Below, piece after piece: positions 6,948-15,184 of a DNA stretch of 16,286 bases. Position numbers and translations under genes: made by a program. The stretch lies in contig CASBQM010000032.1 of NCBI GenBank assembly GCA_949127645.1, positions 1 through 16,286 on the forward strand, written 5' to 3'. Origin of the DNA: Synechococcales cyanobacterium PMM_0036 (GTDB taxonomy: Bacteria; Cyanobacteriota; Cyanobacteriia; Elainellales; Elainellaceae). The notes under the pieces were generated by a model. That model did not search any database, was not told the origin of the DNA, and was given only the letters and a program-made list of their open reading frames with translations. Within the stretch, counting starts at the first letter, position 1, and every line of letters starts with the position of its first letter.

Positions 6948-9900
6948 CTACTTTTGGCGCTTTTCACGCTCGACCTGTGCCGTTTCCTGTTTAACAAGAA
7001 CGTGATTAATTTCTGCGAGTAAATCAACCATCGCTACGCAAGGCGGCAAAACCTGGGTAGCGATCGTCCCCCACCGCGCATTAAATTCCGCTGCCGCCTT
7101 AGAGTCGTGGGCAGGGTAAGCGTTACAGTGCCAAATCAAGATGGGGGGCTTGATGTCGATCTGTTGCAAGTCTTGTGAGATTCTGATAAACAGCGGATGT
7201 GGCTCGGTGGTATGCACATAAAACAGCAGCAGATCGGCGCTCTGATGCTGCAACTGCCGTAGAATCGATCGCCAAGAGCTGCCGATCGTGCTGCGAAACC
7301 CAGCAGTGCTAAGGTATTGTGCTAATGCCTGCAATCCGCTGGGATGGGAGCGATCGCTCGTATCATTTTCTCCATCCAGCTCTAGCCAATCCGCCTCCAG
7401 AGTCGAGAAATCCGCAACTAGAATATTGGGCTGCCACTGAAAGCCTGCCGCAATTTGAATCACTTGTAGCAGGGTGGAATCCTGGGAATGATGACTCATT
7501 GAGTTGCCTACCCAGCTCATGGGGTGACTTTCTTCGGGGGCGATCGCCACTCCTGACTGGGCTGTGGTGAAGCAGGGAAAAACCGCAAGCCCCGCCACCT
7601 GATTTGCTGCCTGAGTGATCTCTGGAGTTAGCGTCACCAAGGGCAGAGCCGCCAAAAACGCAGACTGGCTTAATTGATTCATCAAAGCGAGGGGATTGGC
7701 AGGGCTACCGTCAATTAACATCACGTCAGGCTTCCAGACTCTAGCCAGGAGATCAGCCTGATCTAGGTCGTCTACCTCTAGTACTCGATAGGGGTGGGGG
7801 TGAAGCAGTTGGGTAAGACTGGAGGTCACTGCTCCGTTGAAAGTCTGTTCCCTCAGGTGCAGTATGGTCAAACTTTTCGGTGCTTTAGCCTCCTGAGAAC
7901 GGATCGTTCGCTCCAGGCAATGCTCTAGGGCGATCGCCTGGACAGGCAGACTCAAAAAACCATCTGCACCATTTCGATATGCCAGATTTTTCTCTAGGCG
8001 GATTGCCGTCACCACGGTCGGAATTTGCCGAGTCGTGTCGTCTGCTTTAAGTAGGGTCAGCAAATCCCAACCCGACAGCAGCGGCAAGATCGGGTTCAAG
8101 AAAATGGCGCAGGGCTGGAGCCGTCGCGCTTTTTCTAAGGCTTCCGTGCCAGAACGGGCGATCGCCACTCGGTAGCCCAAGTCAGTTAGGTGATGGGTCA
8201 AATTCTCGATCGCTTGGGGAGCTGCCTCCACGATCAAGACCAGATGATTCTTAGAGGTCGTCGTGAGCTGGGCTGGAGTTTCTTCAAAGCTTCGATCTAG
8301 ATGACGTTCAGCCGCTCGATCGCCCGATTGAATGGATTCTGATGAGTGCGATCGCATCTGAGGTGGACAGGGGGGCAAAAGCAAAGTAAATTCGCTGCCT
8401 CGTCCCACTTGCGAGATAAAGGTGACATCTCCTCCATGCATTCTTGCCAGTCGCTGAGTCAAAACCAGCCCCAGACCCGTGCCATCAAACCGTCGCGTCA
8501 GCGGATTTTCGAGCTGCTGGAACTTTTGGAAAATTAAGTGCTGCTTGTCTGCTGGAATCCCAATCCCGGTATCCCAGACCGTAAAGGCAATCCAGCCCTC
8601 CCAGGCTTCTACTCTCAACCCAATATCACCTGCTTCTGTGAACTTAATCGCGTTAGAAAGCAGATTGGTGAGCATCTGTCGGAGCCGCATTTCGTCAGCC
8701 ACTAACCGCTCAAGCCCAGGCTGGATTTCTAAATTAAACGGAGGTGCTGAGCGATCGCCCTCAGCTTTGCCAACTGCCTTAGCTTTGCCGCTTGCCTCGA
8801 CCCGATGAATCTGCTGAGCCTGGCTGTAGGCACGAACACAGACCGTCTCGATTTCAACAGGATGGAGACTTAGATCAAGCTGACCTGTCTCAATCTGAGT
8901 CAAATCTAGAATGTTGTTTACGATCAAGACCAGATGCCGACTGCTCTGATGAATCAACTGTGCGTAGTGAGACTGGCGATCGTTGAGTTCGCCTAGCATT
9001 TTATCCTTTAACAAGCTTGATAGCCCTAAGATCGCCGTTAGAGGAGTCTTCAGCTCGTGACTCACACAGGCTAGAAATTCGTCTTTAAGGCGGTTAAGCT
9101 GCACTAGGTCGGCATTTTTTGCAGTTAGCTCCTTCGCCACCTGATGCTGCTCAGTCATATCTTGAGCCAGCACCAGCCAAAGAGATTCTGTCTGAATCAG
9201 CGATCGCCACTCTGGATCGGGGTGAAAATTCAGAGTCGCCAGCTTAAATAAAGACGGCATCTCCAAAGACGACATACTCCGTAAGGGCGTTTCTGACGGT
9301 ATGTTTAGTAAGCTAGCATCCATCGCACTAGGAACAGTTCCCATAGAGATTTTGACGAACTGCCAAATCCGATCTTGCCCATTTTTCATGGGGCAAGTGC
9401 AGACACAAGCTCCTGGCTCAGCGCTGAGGCGACAAGCTCCGTCATAGCGTGATCCTTCTAATAGGCTGCCGGCGTGATCCCAACTGCTTGGGTAGAATCC
9501 GGGTAGCTCAGAGCCGTCGACCTGCTGCGCCACTGCCTCTGCCGCTGGATATCTGCCGTTAACCGCCGAATGGTATTCGACTGGGGCGATCGTCTCTAAC
9601 AACCGCGCTGCCTCTTGTCGAATTTGCCCTGGATCTTGCAGTTCTCCGACCTGTCGTCGCCAAACCCAATTTTGGGTAATAATGCGCCCTGTGCTAGTTT
9701 GCAGCATCAGCGGAATGGGAAGCCGCTCTAGTAGATCAACCAGCGGATCGAGCAAGGGAACAGACGAGAAATCTGAGCATACATTTGGTAGCGCGGGCTG
9801 CAAAATCAGGCGATCGGCTATCAGTCGTTGCAGTAAGGCAAGGCGATCGATCAATCCGGCATACTGTCCCTGAACATCCACTAGCACCCAATGTTGCTGA

Positions 9901-10238
9901 GCTGCTATGTCTAAGTAGGGTTGAACCTGTTGTAATGTTAAGGCGATCGGTAGAGAAGCGATCGCCTCTAGCAAAGACTGCCCCTCAGCCCCTATCTGAT
10001 TCGCCCCTATCTGATTGATTAGAGTTGCAAGGGACATTCGATCGCCGTCAGAATTTTGAGAAATGTATGGCATGAAGCGATGCAGATTCAAGACTCCTAG
10101 GGGAACACGCAGGCGATCGGTTACAACGATTTGGGAACAGCTCGCTTGCAAAAAGGTTTGCCAGATCTGCAACAAAGATTCTGTTTCGGCACAAACCGGA
10201 ACATCTACCAAAAAATCTCTGAGCAAGACAGTATCCAT
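6948..10238 (-). CDS. CBS-domain hybrid histidine kinase with three pseudo-receiver modules
   Basis: A 1096-residue, apparently soluble sensor kinase. Residues 1-60 and about 95-142 look like paired CBS repeats, which in other proteins bind adenine nucleotides. Residues 160-300 form a PAS-like sensor region with four close cysteines (269, 278, 280, 282; CVCTCPM). The kinase core is intact: H-box SHELKTPLTAILG (393-405, His394), N-box RQMLTNLLSNAIKF (520-533), DTGIG (556-560) and GTGLG (586-590). Three receiver-like modules follow (about 664-780, 788-895, 936-1080). The first has Asn715 where the phospho-Asp should be, lacks the acidic pair (IVEAAP), and has Leu for the conserved Lys. The second keeps an Asp (LIDGSP, 843) but little else; the third is highly divergent. 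It is divergent from kaiA across 350 bases, so a clock-linked input or output role is a plausible inference. The start has only a weak ribosome site. Confidence 0.88.
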   Translation of the reverse strand: MDTVLLRDFLVDVPVCAETESLLQIWQTFLQASCSQIVVTDRLRVPLGVLNLHRFMPYISQNSDGDRMSLATLINQIGANQIGAEGQSLLEAIASLPIALTLQQVQPYLDIAAQQHWVLVDVQGQYAGLIDRLALLQRLIADRLILQPALPNVCSDFSSVPLLDPLVDLLERLPIPLMLQTSTGRIITQNWVWRRQVGELQDPGQIRQEAARLLETIAPVEYHSAVNGRYPAAEAVAQQVDGSELPGFYPSSWDHAGSLLEGSRYDGACRLSAEPGACVCTCPMKNGQDRIWQFVKISMGTVPSAMDASLLNIPSETPLRSMSSLEMPSLFKLATLNFHPDPEWRSLIQTESLWLVLAQDMTEQHQVAKELTAKNADLVQLNRLKDEFLACVSHELKTPLTAILGLSSLLKDKMLGELNDRQSHYAQLIHQSSRHLVLIVNNILDLTQIETGQLDLSLHPVEIETVCVRAYSQAQQIHRVEASGKAKAVGKAEGDRSAPPFNLEIQPGLERLVADEMRLRQMLTNLLSNAIKFTEAGDIGLRVEAWEGWIAFTVWDTGIGIPADKQHLIFQKFQQLENPLTRRFDGTGLGLVLTQRLARMHGGDVTFISQVGRGSEFTLLLPPCPPQMRSHSSESIQSGDRAAERHLDRSFEETPAQLTTTSKNHLVLIVEAAPQAIENLTHHLTDLGYRVAIARSGTEALEKARRLQPCAIFLNPILPLLSGWDLLTLLKADDTTRQIPTVVTAIRLEKNLAYRNGADGFLSLPVQAIALEHCLERTIRSQEAKAPKSLTILHLREQTFNGAVTSSLTQLLHPHPYRVLEVDDLDQADLLARVWKPDVMLIDGSPANPLALMNQLSQSAFLAALPLVTLTPEITQAANQVAGLAVFPCFTTAQSGVAIAPEESHPMSWVGNSMSHHSQDSTLLQVIQIAAGFQWQPNILVADFSTLEADWLELDGENDTSDRSHPSGLQALAQYLSTAGFRSTIGSSWRSILRQLQHQSADLLLFYVHTTEPHPLFIRISQDLQQIDIKPPILIWHCNAYPAHDSKAAAEFNARWGTIATQVLPPCVAMVDLLAEINHVLVKQETAQVEREKRQK
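9987..10016 (-). repeat. 15-bp tandem duplication in the kinase gene
   Basis: A 15-bp unit containing GCCCCTATCTGATT occurs at 9987-10001 and 10002-10016 with one difference. It gives the doubled NQIGA in the linker between the two CBS-like repeats. It is in frame and probably structurally neutral. Confidence 0.85.
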
Positions 10239-10588
10239 TCACAGTTACAGAGGGCAAATTCCCAAAGACTAAAAGAGCGTTGAACGGGTTGGCTGGAAAC
10301 CTTTCCCCTCATCTTTCAATTCCCGCTCCCACAAAGGGTGCTAGAGATGCAGTAAGCTTTCAACTCGCTTTAGGGCAGATTGTCTAGAAAACGAGGTCAG
10401 CGGAGGCAAGGGACATCGATCGCACAACGCTATCTTAAATTATGCCAACATCTCTGTAGAAGCCAAGCCGCTTTCAATTACGATTTTCAATTACAATAAG
10501 CGTCAGGTATTTTTATAAAGTTTGACATTCACACAAAGGTTGTATTCTTTGCCCACAAGATCATCCACTTTAGTAAATATTTAAGGCT
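10239..10588. promoter_or_regulatory. Divergent intergenic region between the kinase gene and kaiA
   Basis: These 350 bases separate two divergently transcribed genes and must hold both promoters. For kaiA the best candidate is TTGACA (10522-10527) with TATTCT (10543-10548), spaced 15 bases, slightly short of the ideal. About 28 bases upstream of this -35 lies a direct repeat of TTTCAATTAC (10472-10481 and 10485-10494), a possible regulator site. No convincing kinase promoter or small gene was found. The stretch is more AT-rich towards kaiA. Confidence 0.45.
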
Positions 10589-11539
10589 TTGCGCTCTCCA
10601 TTGGCGATTTGTATCACTGACTTTACGGGTATCCTGACCCAGTCTCTCGAGTATATAAAGAATGATTCGAGTAACGAAAAGCTAAGTCGATACACGCCAA
10701 CTCAACTCAATTCTGAGATGCAACTCTTACATCTTGTGAATCAGGAGAACTTTCATGTAGATCACTTTATTTTTCAAAACAGCCCTGCCTTAAAACCTCT
10801 GCCTAACCAGCTTCGGCAGCAGACTGTCTTTTTCCTGGCGGTTGTCTTGAATCTTAACTCACAAGAACCTGCTTCTAAGGACGCAATTCTAACGAAATTC
10901 GATACATCTCAAGAATTAGTTGCCTCTAAGCTGATTTACCCTCCGGCTGTAGTAGAGCTATCTCTCAAAAAGGTCGCCCAGATTGAAGAGGCGATCGAAT
11001 CTGCCGTCACTAGATTTATTCAGCTCTTGCCCATGGGTCAAACAGCGTGTTCAATTCCGCCAGAGTCGCTATCAAGACCGCCAGCCTCAGTTGAGACCCA
11101 TGCTAATCACGAATCTTTAGTTGCCCAGCAAATGCGTCTGGCCGAAGAATTGCAGGAGCGCCTCGGGTATTTAGGTATTTACTATAAACGTAGCCCCAAG
11201 AACTTCCTTCGTCATATGTCTTTGCCTCAGCGGGAAGAGTTGCTAAAACAGCTTAAAGCTGACTACCGTGAAATTGTTTTGTCTTACTTCTCGCATGAAG
11301 CGGGTCTCAATCAAAAAATAGATAACTTCGTTAATATTGCTTTCTTTGCAGATGTGCCGGTTGCCCAAATTGTTGAAATTCATATGGGCTTAATGGATGA
11401 ATTTTCAAAACAGCTTAAGTTGGAAGGACGCAGTGATGAAATTTTACAGGATTACCGATTAACCTTAATTGATACGATCGCCCATTTATGCGAAATGTAT
11501 CGCCGTTCCCTTCCGAGAGAGTCTGCCTCTAAAAGATGA
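10589..11539 (+). CDS. kaiA: Circadian clock protein KaiA, full length
   Basis: A 316-residue KaiA. As a dimer it binds the C-terminal tail of KaiC and promotes KaiC autophosphorylation. The C-terminal four-helix domain is highly recognisable: LQERLGYLGIYYKR (188-201), YREIVLSYFS (226-235), IDNFVNIAFFADVPVAQIVE (244-263) and DYRLTLIDTIAHLCEMYRRS (288-307). The N-terminal 150 residues form the divergent pseudo-receiver, which lacks phospho-acceptor chemistry in known KaiA. I accept the TTG start at 10589 because MRSPLAICI aligns with the remembered start of S. elongatus KaiA (MLSQIAICI); only a weak AAGG precedes it. It is somewhat longer than S. elongatus KaiA (284), mainly through the N-terminal domain and linker and a short C-terminal tail. 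Some filamentous cyanobacteria carry a shortened KaiA without the N-terminal domain; this one is not shortened. kaiB follows after 105 bases. Confidence 0.95.
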   Translation: MRSPLAICITDFTGILTQSLEYIKNDSSNEKLSRYTPTQLNSEMQLLHLVNQENFHVDHFIFQNSPALKPLPNQLRQQTVFFLAVVLNLNSQEPASKDAILTKFDTSQELVASKLIYPPAVVELSLKKVAQIEEAIESAVTRFIQLLPMGQTACSIPPESLSRPPASVETHANHESLVAQQMRLAEELQERLGYLGIYYKRSPKNFLRHMSLPQREELLKQLKADYREIVLSYFSHEAGLNQKIDNFVNIAFFADVPVAQIVEIHMGLMDEFSKQLKLEGRSDEILQDYRLTLIDTIAHLCEMYRRSLPRESASKR

Positions 11540-11644
11540 CTAACTAAAACAATGGGTTGGTATAGCAGCACTGTCTGAACAGCTTGAGGATGTCTTCAAA
11601 TCTTTCTTTCTCCTGTAGAACATAAGGTATGGTGAATTGAGTCT

Positions 11645-11962
11645 ATGCGTCCTCTTAAAAAAACCTACATTCTTAAGCTCTACGTTGCGGGAAATACGCC
11701 GAATTCTGTGCGTGCCCTCAAGACGCTAAACAATATTTTGGAAAAAGAATTCCAGGGCGTGTATGCGCTCAAGGTGATTGATGTTTTGAAGAATCCTCAG
11801 CTTGCAGAAGAAGATAAAATTCTGGCAACTCCTACCCTAGCTAAGATCTTGCCGCCTCCCGTCCGCAAAATCATTGGTGACTTGAGCGATCGAGAACAGG
11901 TTTTAATTGGGCTTGATCTTCTCTACGATGAGTTGCAGGAAGACGAGTCGTTAAATCCTTAA
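11645..11962 (+). CDS. kaiB: Circadian clock protein KaiB
   Basis: A 105-residue KaiB, the thioredoxin-like fold-switching protein that binds the KaiC CI ring, captures KaiA and drives the dephosphorylation phase. Family-typical stretches are [18 protein letters not shown] (8-25), [20 protein letters not shown] (44-63) and [12 protein letters not shown] (70-81). The acidic C-terminal tail is also typical. Length matches known KaiB (about 100-108). ATG at 11645 lies 10-11 bases after a GGTG element, a modest ribosome site. The 105-base gap from kaiA could hold a separate kaiBC promoter, as in S. elongatus, but I see no strong one. kaiC starts 42 bases downstream. Confidence 0.97.
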   Translation: MRPLKKTYILKLYVAGNTPNSVRALKTLNNILEKEFQGVYALKVIDVLKNPQLAEEDKILATPTLAKILPPPVRKIIGDLSDREQVLIGLDLLYDELQEDESLNP

Positions 11963-12004
11963 CTCATTACATTTTCTATCTCTTCTTTTTTAAGGCGACG
12001 ACGT

Positions 12005-13564
12005 ATGACCCAGGTAAATCAGGATGAACTGTTGCAGCGATCGCCTGCTGGGGTTCAAAAAATTCGCACCCTGATTGAAGGATTTGATGATATCAGCCAT
12101 GGGGGGATACCTGTAGGCAGAAGCACTTTAGTTAGCGGCACTTCTGGAACAGGCAAAACGCTTTTTGCCGTCCAGTTTCTCTACCACGGCATCACTCAGT
12201 TTGATGAACCAGGTATCTTTGTCACCTTTGAAGAATCCCCGGCAGACGTCATTAAAAACGCCCAAAGCTTTGGTTGGGATCTGCAAAAGCTGATTGATGA
12301 AGGCACCTTGTTTATCCTGGATGCCTCCCCTGATCCAGAAGGGCAGGATGTCATCGGTAACTTTGACCTGTCAGCGCTGATTGAGCGGATTCAGTATGCC
12401 ATTCGTAAATATAAAGCCAGACGGGTCTCTATTGATTCAATTACTGCCGTTTTTCAGCAATATGATGCGGTAGGCGTAGTTCGGCGCGAGATTTTTCGCC
12501 TAGTGGCACGCCTGAAGCAGGTCGGCGTGACGACTATTATGACAACTGAGCGTGTGGAGGAATATGGTCCAGTCGCTCGGTTTGGCATTGAAGAGTTTGT
12601 TTCGGATAACGTCGTCATTGTGCGAAATGTCCTGGAGGGCGAACGCCGTCGGCGCACCATGGAAATTCTTAAGCTACGCGGCACCACCCATATGAAGGGC
12701 GAATACCCATTCACAATTACTAATCATGGCGTAAATATTTTCCCGCTGGGGGCGATGCAGTTGACGCAGCGATCGTCTAATGTCCGGGTTTCCTCTGGGG
12801 TCAAAACCCTGGACGGTATGTGCGGCGGCGGTTTCTTCAAAGACTCCATCATTCTGGTAACGGGCGCAACTGGGACAGGAAAAACGCTGCTGGTCAGCAA
12901 ATTTCTTCAGGATGCCTGCAATGTGGGCGAACGGGTGATTTTGTTTGCCTATGAAGAGTCTCGCGCTCAGCTTTCTCGCAACGCCTACTCCTGGGGCATC
13001 GACTTTGAAGACCTAGAGCAGAAGGGCTTGCTGAAGATTCTCTGCGCTTATCCAGAGTCGGCTGGGTTAGAAGACCATTTGCAAATTATTAAATCTGAAA
13101 TTTCAGAATTCAAGCCGTCTCGAATTGCGATCGACTCTCTCTCGGCACTGGCACGCGGCGTGAGCAATAACGCCTTCCGTCAGTTTGTAATTGGCGTAAC
13201 GGGGTTTGCCAAGCAGGAAGAAATTACGGGTTTTTTCACGAATACCACCGATCAGTTTATGGGGTCAAACTCGATCACGGATTCCCATATTTCCACCATT
13301 ACCGACACGATTTTGATGCTGCAATATGTTGAGATTCGTGGCGAGATGGCGCGGGCAATCAACGTGTTTAAGATGCGCGGCTCCTGGCATGATAAGGGCA
13401 TCCGTGAATACACCATCACCGACAACGGACCAGAAATCAAGGAATCCTTCCGCAACTTTGAAGGGATTATCAGCGGTTCGCCCTCTCGCATTACAGTAGA
13501 TGAAAAAAATGAATTATCCCGCATCGTCCGGGGCTTTCAAGAGAAAGCGGAGGATGACGTATAG
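12005..13564 (+). CDS. kaiC: Circadian clock ATPase/autokinase KaiC
   Basis: A 519-residue KaiC, the same length as S. elongatus KaiC. It is a double RecA-like protein forming a hexamer. The CI half has Walker A GTSGTGKT (45-52) and the paired catalytic Glu in FVTFEES. The CII half has Walker A GATGTGKT (287-294), catalytic FAYEES, and the phosphorylation segment ITDSHISTITD with Ser430 and Thr431 (S. elongatus Ser431/Thr432) and Thr425. The C-terminal end, including GSPSRITVDEKNELSRIVRG, contains the A-loop and tail that bind KaiA. All residues needed for ATPase and autokinase activity appear present. A weak AAGG precedes ATG 12005. kaiB and kaiC are probably cotranscribed. No clear intrinsic terminator follows. 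Confidence 0.98.
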   Translation: MTQVNQDELLQRSPAGVQKIRTLIEGFDDISHGGIPVGRSTLVSGTSGTGKTLFAVQFLYHGITQFDEPGIFVTFEESPADVIKNAQSFGWDLQKLIDEGTLFILDASPDPEGQDVIGNFDLSALIERIQYAIRKYKARRVSIDSITAVFQQYDAVGVVRREIFRLVARLKQVGVTTIMTTERVEEYGPVARFGIEEFVSDNVVIVRNVLEGERRRRTMEILKLRGTTHMKGEYPFTITNHGVNIFPLGAMQLTQRSSNVRVSSGVKTLDGMCGGGFFKDSIILVTGATGTGKTLLVSKFLQDACNVGERVILFAYEESRAQLSRNAYSWGIDFEDLEQKGLLKILCAYPESAGLEDHLQIIKSEISEFKPSRIAIDSLSALARGVSNNAFRQFVIGVTGFAKQEEITGFFTNTTDQFMGSNSITDSHISTITDTILMLQYVEIRGEMARAINVFKMRGSWHDKGIREYTITDNGPEIKESFRNFEGIISGSPSRITVDEKNELSRIVRGFQEKAEDDV

Positions 13565-13708
13565 TTTGTTGGCGTGATTTTTTATTGATCCTACCAGTAT
13601 CTTCCTTAAGCTCACATCGCCTCTTGGCATGGTTTGGAAGTGCAATGTCCTAAGCTAAGCATTAAATTTTAAGGCGTGTATTCAATACCTGCATTAAGAG
13701 AATTACTC

Positions 13709-14006
13709 ATGAAGATCAAAACTCTTGTACTGGCAGCGATCGCTTCCGCCACAATCACGATCGCTTTGACGCTGCCCTCATTAGCTCGTCCCGCTGTTTT
13801 GGTTGGCTCACAGGCGGGTTCACGAATTAACGTCCGCTCTGCACCAACTACTGAATCCTCTTCTCCTGACTACGGATTAGTCGGAGTATTACAATAAAGT
13901 GTTGCGTGAAACGCAAGGGAGCGATAGATATACCTGGTACTATGTCAGGTTTAGTTCGGGGGCAGAAGGCTGGGTGCGAAGTAACTTTGTGAGCTTTAGA
14001 AATTAG
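13709..14006 (+). pseudogene. Exported SH3-domain protein gene with a single frameshift
   Basis: ATG 13709 opens a signal peptide (MKIKTLVLAAIASATITIAL, likely cut after LA before RPAVL). The start of a bacterial SH3 domain follows (GSRINVRSAPTTESS). The frame then stops at TAA 13895-13897. In the next frame the domain continues at once: YYNKVLRETQGSDRYTWYYV, then GAEGWVRSNFVSF, ending at TAG 14004-14006. One missing base around 13881-13886 (GTCGGAGTAT) explains the break; restoring it gives GLVGEYYNKVLRE, a normal SH3 sequence. The repaired protein would have about 100 residues. Such proteins usually bind cell-wall peptides. Sequencing error, true pseudogene or (unlikely) programmed slippage cannot be separated here; no slippery run is present. 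A start at GTG 13676 is possible but would bury the signal peptide. Confidence 0.85.
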
Positions 14007-14048
14007 AGGGATCTCAAGCCTGTTGTACCTCAAGCTTGACCTGCAACG

Positions 14049-14073
14049 GCAGGGTGAGGATTCTCTACCCTGC
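14049..14073. terminator. Hairpin between convergent genes
   Basis: GCAGGGTGAG pairs with CTCTACCCTGC, with one bulged T and a 4-base loop, between the plus-strand SH3 gene (end 14006) and the minus-strand PRC-barrel gene (end 14098). The position suits a shared bidirectional terminator, but no good T-run follows on either side. Confidence 0.45.
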
Positions 14074-14097
14074 TAATTGACCTTAAACACATCCATC

Positions 14098-15069
14098 TTA
14101 ATAGTCGGTTTCTTCCTCATATTCCACAACTCGCTTGCGCTCAGGAATATTCACCTCAGGCGCTCGGTAGGGTACAGGGTTATCATCGTCAGCCCATGCG
14201 TCATTAGTAACATCGGCATCGCCCGTATACTCAGCCGCCTGATAATCCGCACTGGGAATTTCTTCATACTCCACGTCGTCATACACATCAGCTTGACCGC
14301 CCCAATTGTCCTTAGGTTCCTCATAAGGCAACTCCTGACGCATGACTTTGGGCTGCTGCCGAGGCTGAACTTCTTGCCAGTGATCATCGTCCCAGGTTTC
14401 CTGAGCCACTGGGATTTTGGCTCTCATCGGCTCGACGGGAGTTTTGATACCAGAGGGCAATTGGTTTGTAGTTGCCGTCGGAGTCATATAAGCCGTGTCT
14501 TCATCCCGATCCCAGGGCGGTTTGCCAATGCCTAGTCGCTCTAGCAAGCCTACCGTAAGCTGGTTCATTTTCTCTTCTGAACCCTCAAACACAATCAGGC
14601 GATCGGGTCCACTGCTTACCACTTCGTCCATCGACAGCTCATAGGTGCTAAGCACCTGATCAGGAATTTGAGGCAGACCGATCGAGGCTAGCACAATAGA
14701 CTCAACGCGACCTGAATTTGCTTCAAACTTGAAGCCCCGCACCTTCCCCAGAAGCTCGCCCGTCTCGGTGATAACTTCGCTGTTAATCAGATTGCTATAG
14801 CTGTCTAGGGTAATATCCTCATCTAAGACAGAATCATCATCCACCAACACCACGTCGCCAATCTGACGAACGCTCTTTAGCAAAAGCGTCTGCTGCTCTT
14901 GAGATACCACGCCAGATAGGATATTTTGACGCACGCCAATCACCACCACTTCTCGGCGATCGACATCCGCCCAAAGCTGGCTTACTACCCCCAGGCGCTT
15001 GCCCGTATTGCGGGTAATCACCTGTGTTCCAATCAGATCAGCACGTTGGCAATATTGTTCAGATGTCAT
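14098..15069 (-). CDS. Double PRC-barrel domain protein with acidic tail
   Basis: A 323-residue cytoplasmic protein. Two PRC-barrel-like domains are visible: about residues 12-85 (LIGTQVITRNTGKRLGVVSQ, then VVVIGV) and about 94-165 (LINSEVITETGELLGKVRGF, then VESIVLASIG). PRC barrels occur in RimM and the photosynthetic reaction-centre H subunit and usually mediate protein or RNA contacts. The rest (about 185-323) is low-complexity, very acidic and Tyr/Trp/Asp/Glu rich (WDDDHWQE, YDDVEYEE, EEETDY), probably disordered. No signal peptide or membrane segment is seen. It lies 115 bases downstream of smc on the same strand, so cotranscription or a chromosome-related role is possible but unproven. 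The specific function is unknown to me. Confidence 0.85.
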   Translation of the reverse strand: MTSEQYCQRADLIGTQVITRNTGKRLGVVSQLWADVDRREVVVIGVRQNILSGVVSQEQQTLLLKSVRQIGDVVLVDDDSVLDEDITLDSYSNLINSEVITETGELLGKVRGFKFEANSGRVESIVLASIGLPQIPDQVLSTYELSMDEVVSSGPDRLIVFEGSEEKMNQLTVGLLERLGIGKPPWDRDEDTAYMTPTATTNQLPSGIKTPVEPMRAKIPVAQETWDDDHWQEVQPRQQPKVMRQELPYEEPKDNWGGQADVYDDVEYEEIPSADYQAAEYTGDADVTNDAWADDDNPVPYRAPEVNIPERKRVVEYEEETDY

Positions 15070-15169
15070 TCTCGAGTCCCAATCTCGAAGGAACTTAATG
15101 TATCAGCAATCATTTAGCTAGCCAAATATCTGTGATATTAGGATCGAGCAAGATGACCAAGCTAACTAG

Positions 15170-15175
15170 ATTATA
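15170..15175 (-). promoter_or_regulatory. Candidate -10 element for the PRC-barrel gene
   Basis: The minus strand reads TATAAT here, a perfect -10 hexamer about 100 bases before the PRC-barrel start and just after the smc stop. No good -35 is found 16-18 bases upstream, so it is only a candidate. Confidence 0.3.
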
Positions 15176-15184
15176 CAGACGTGA

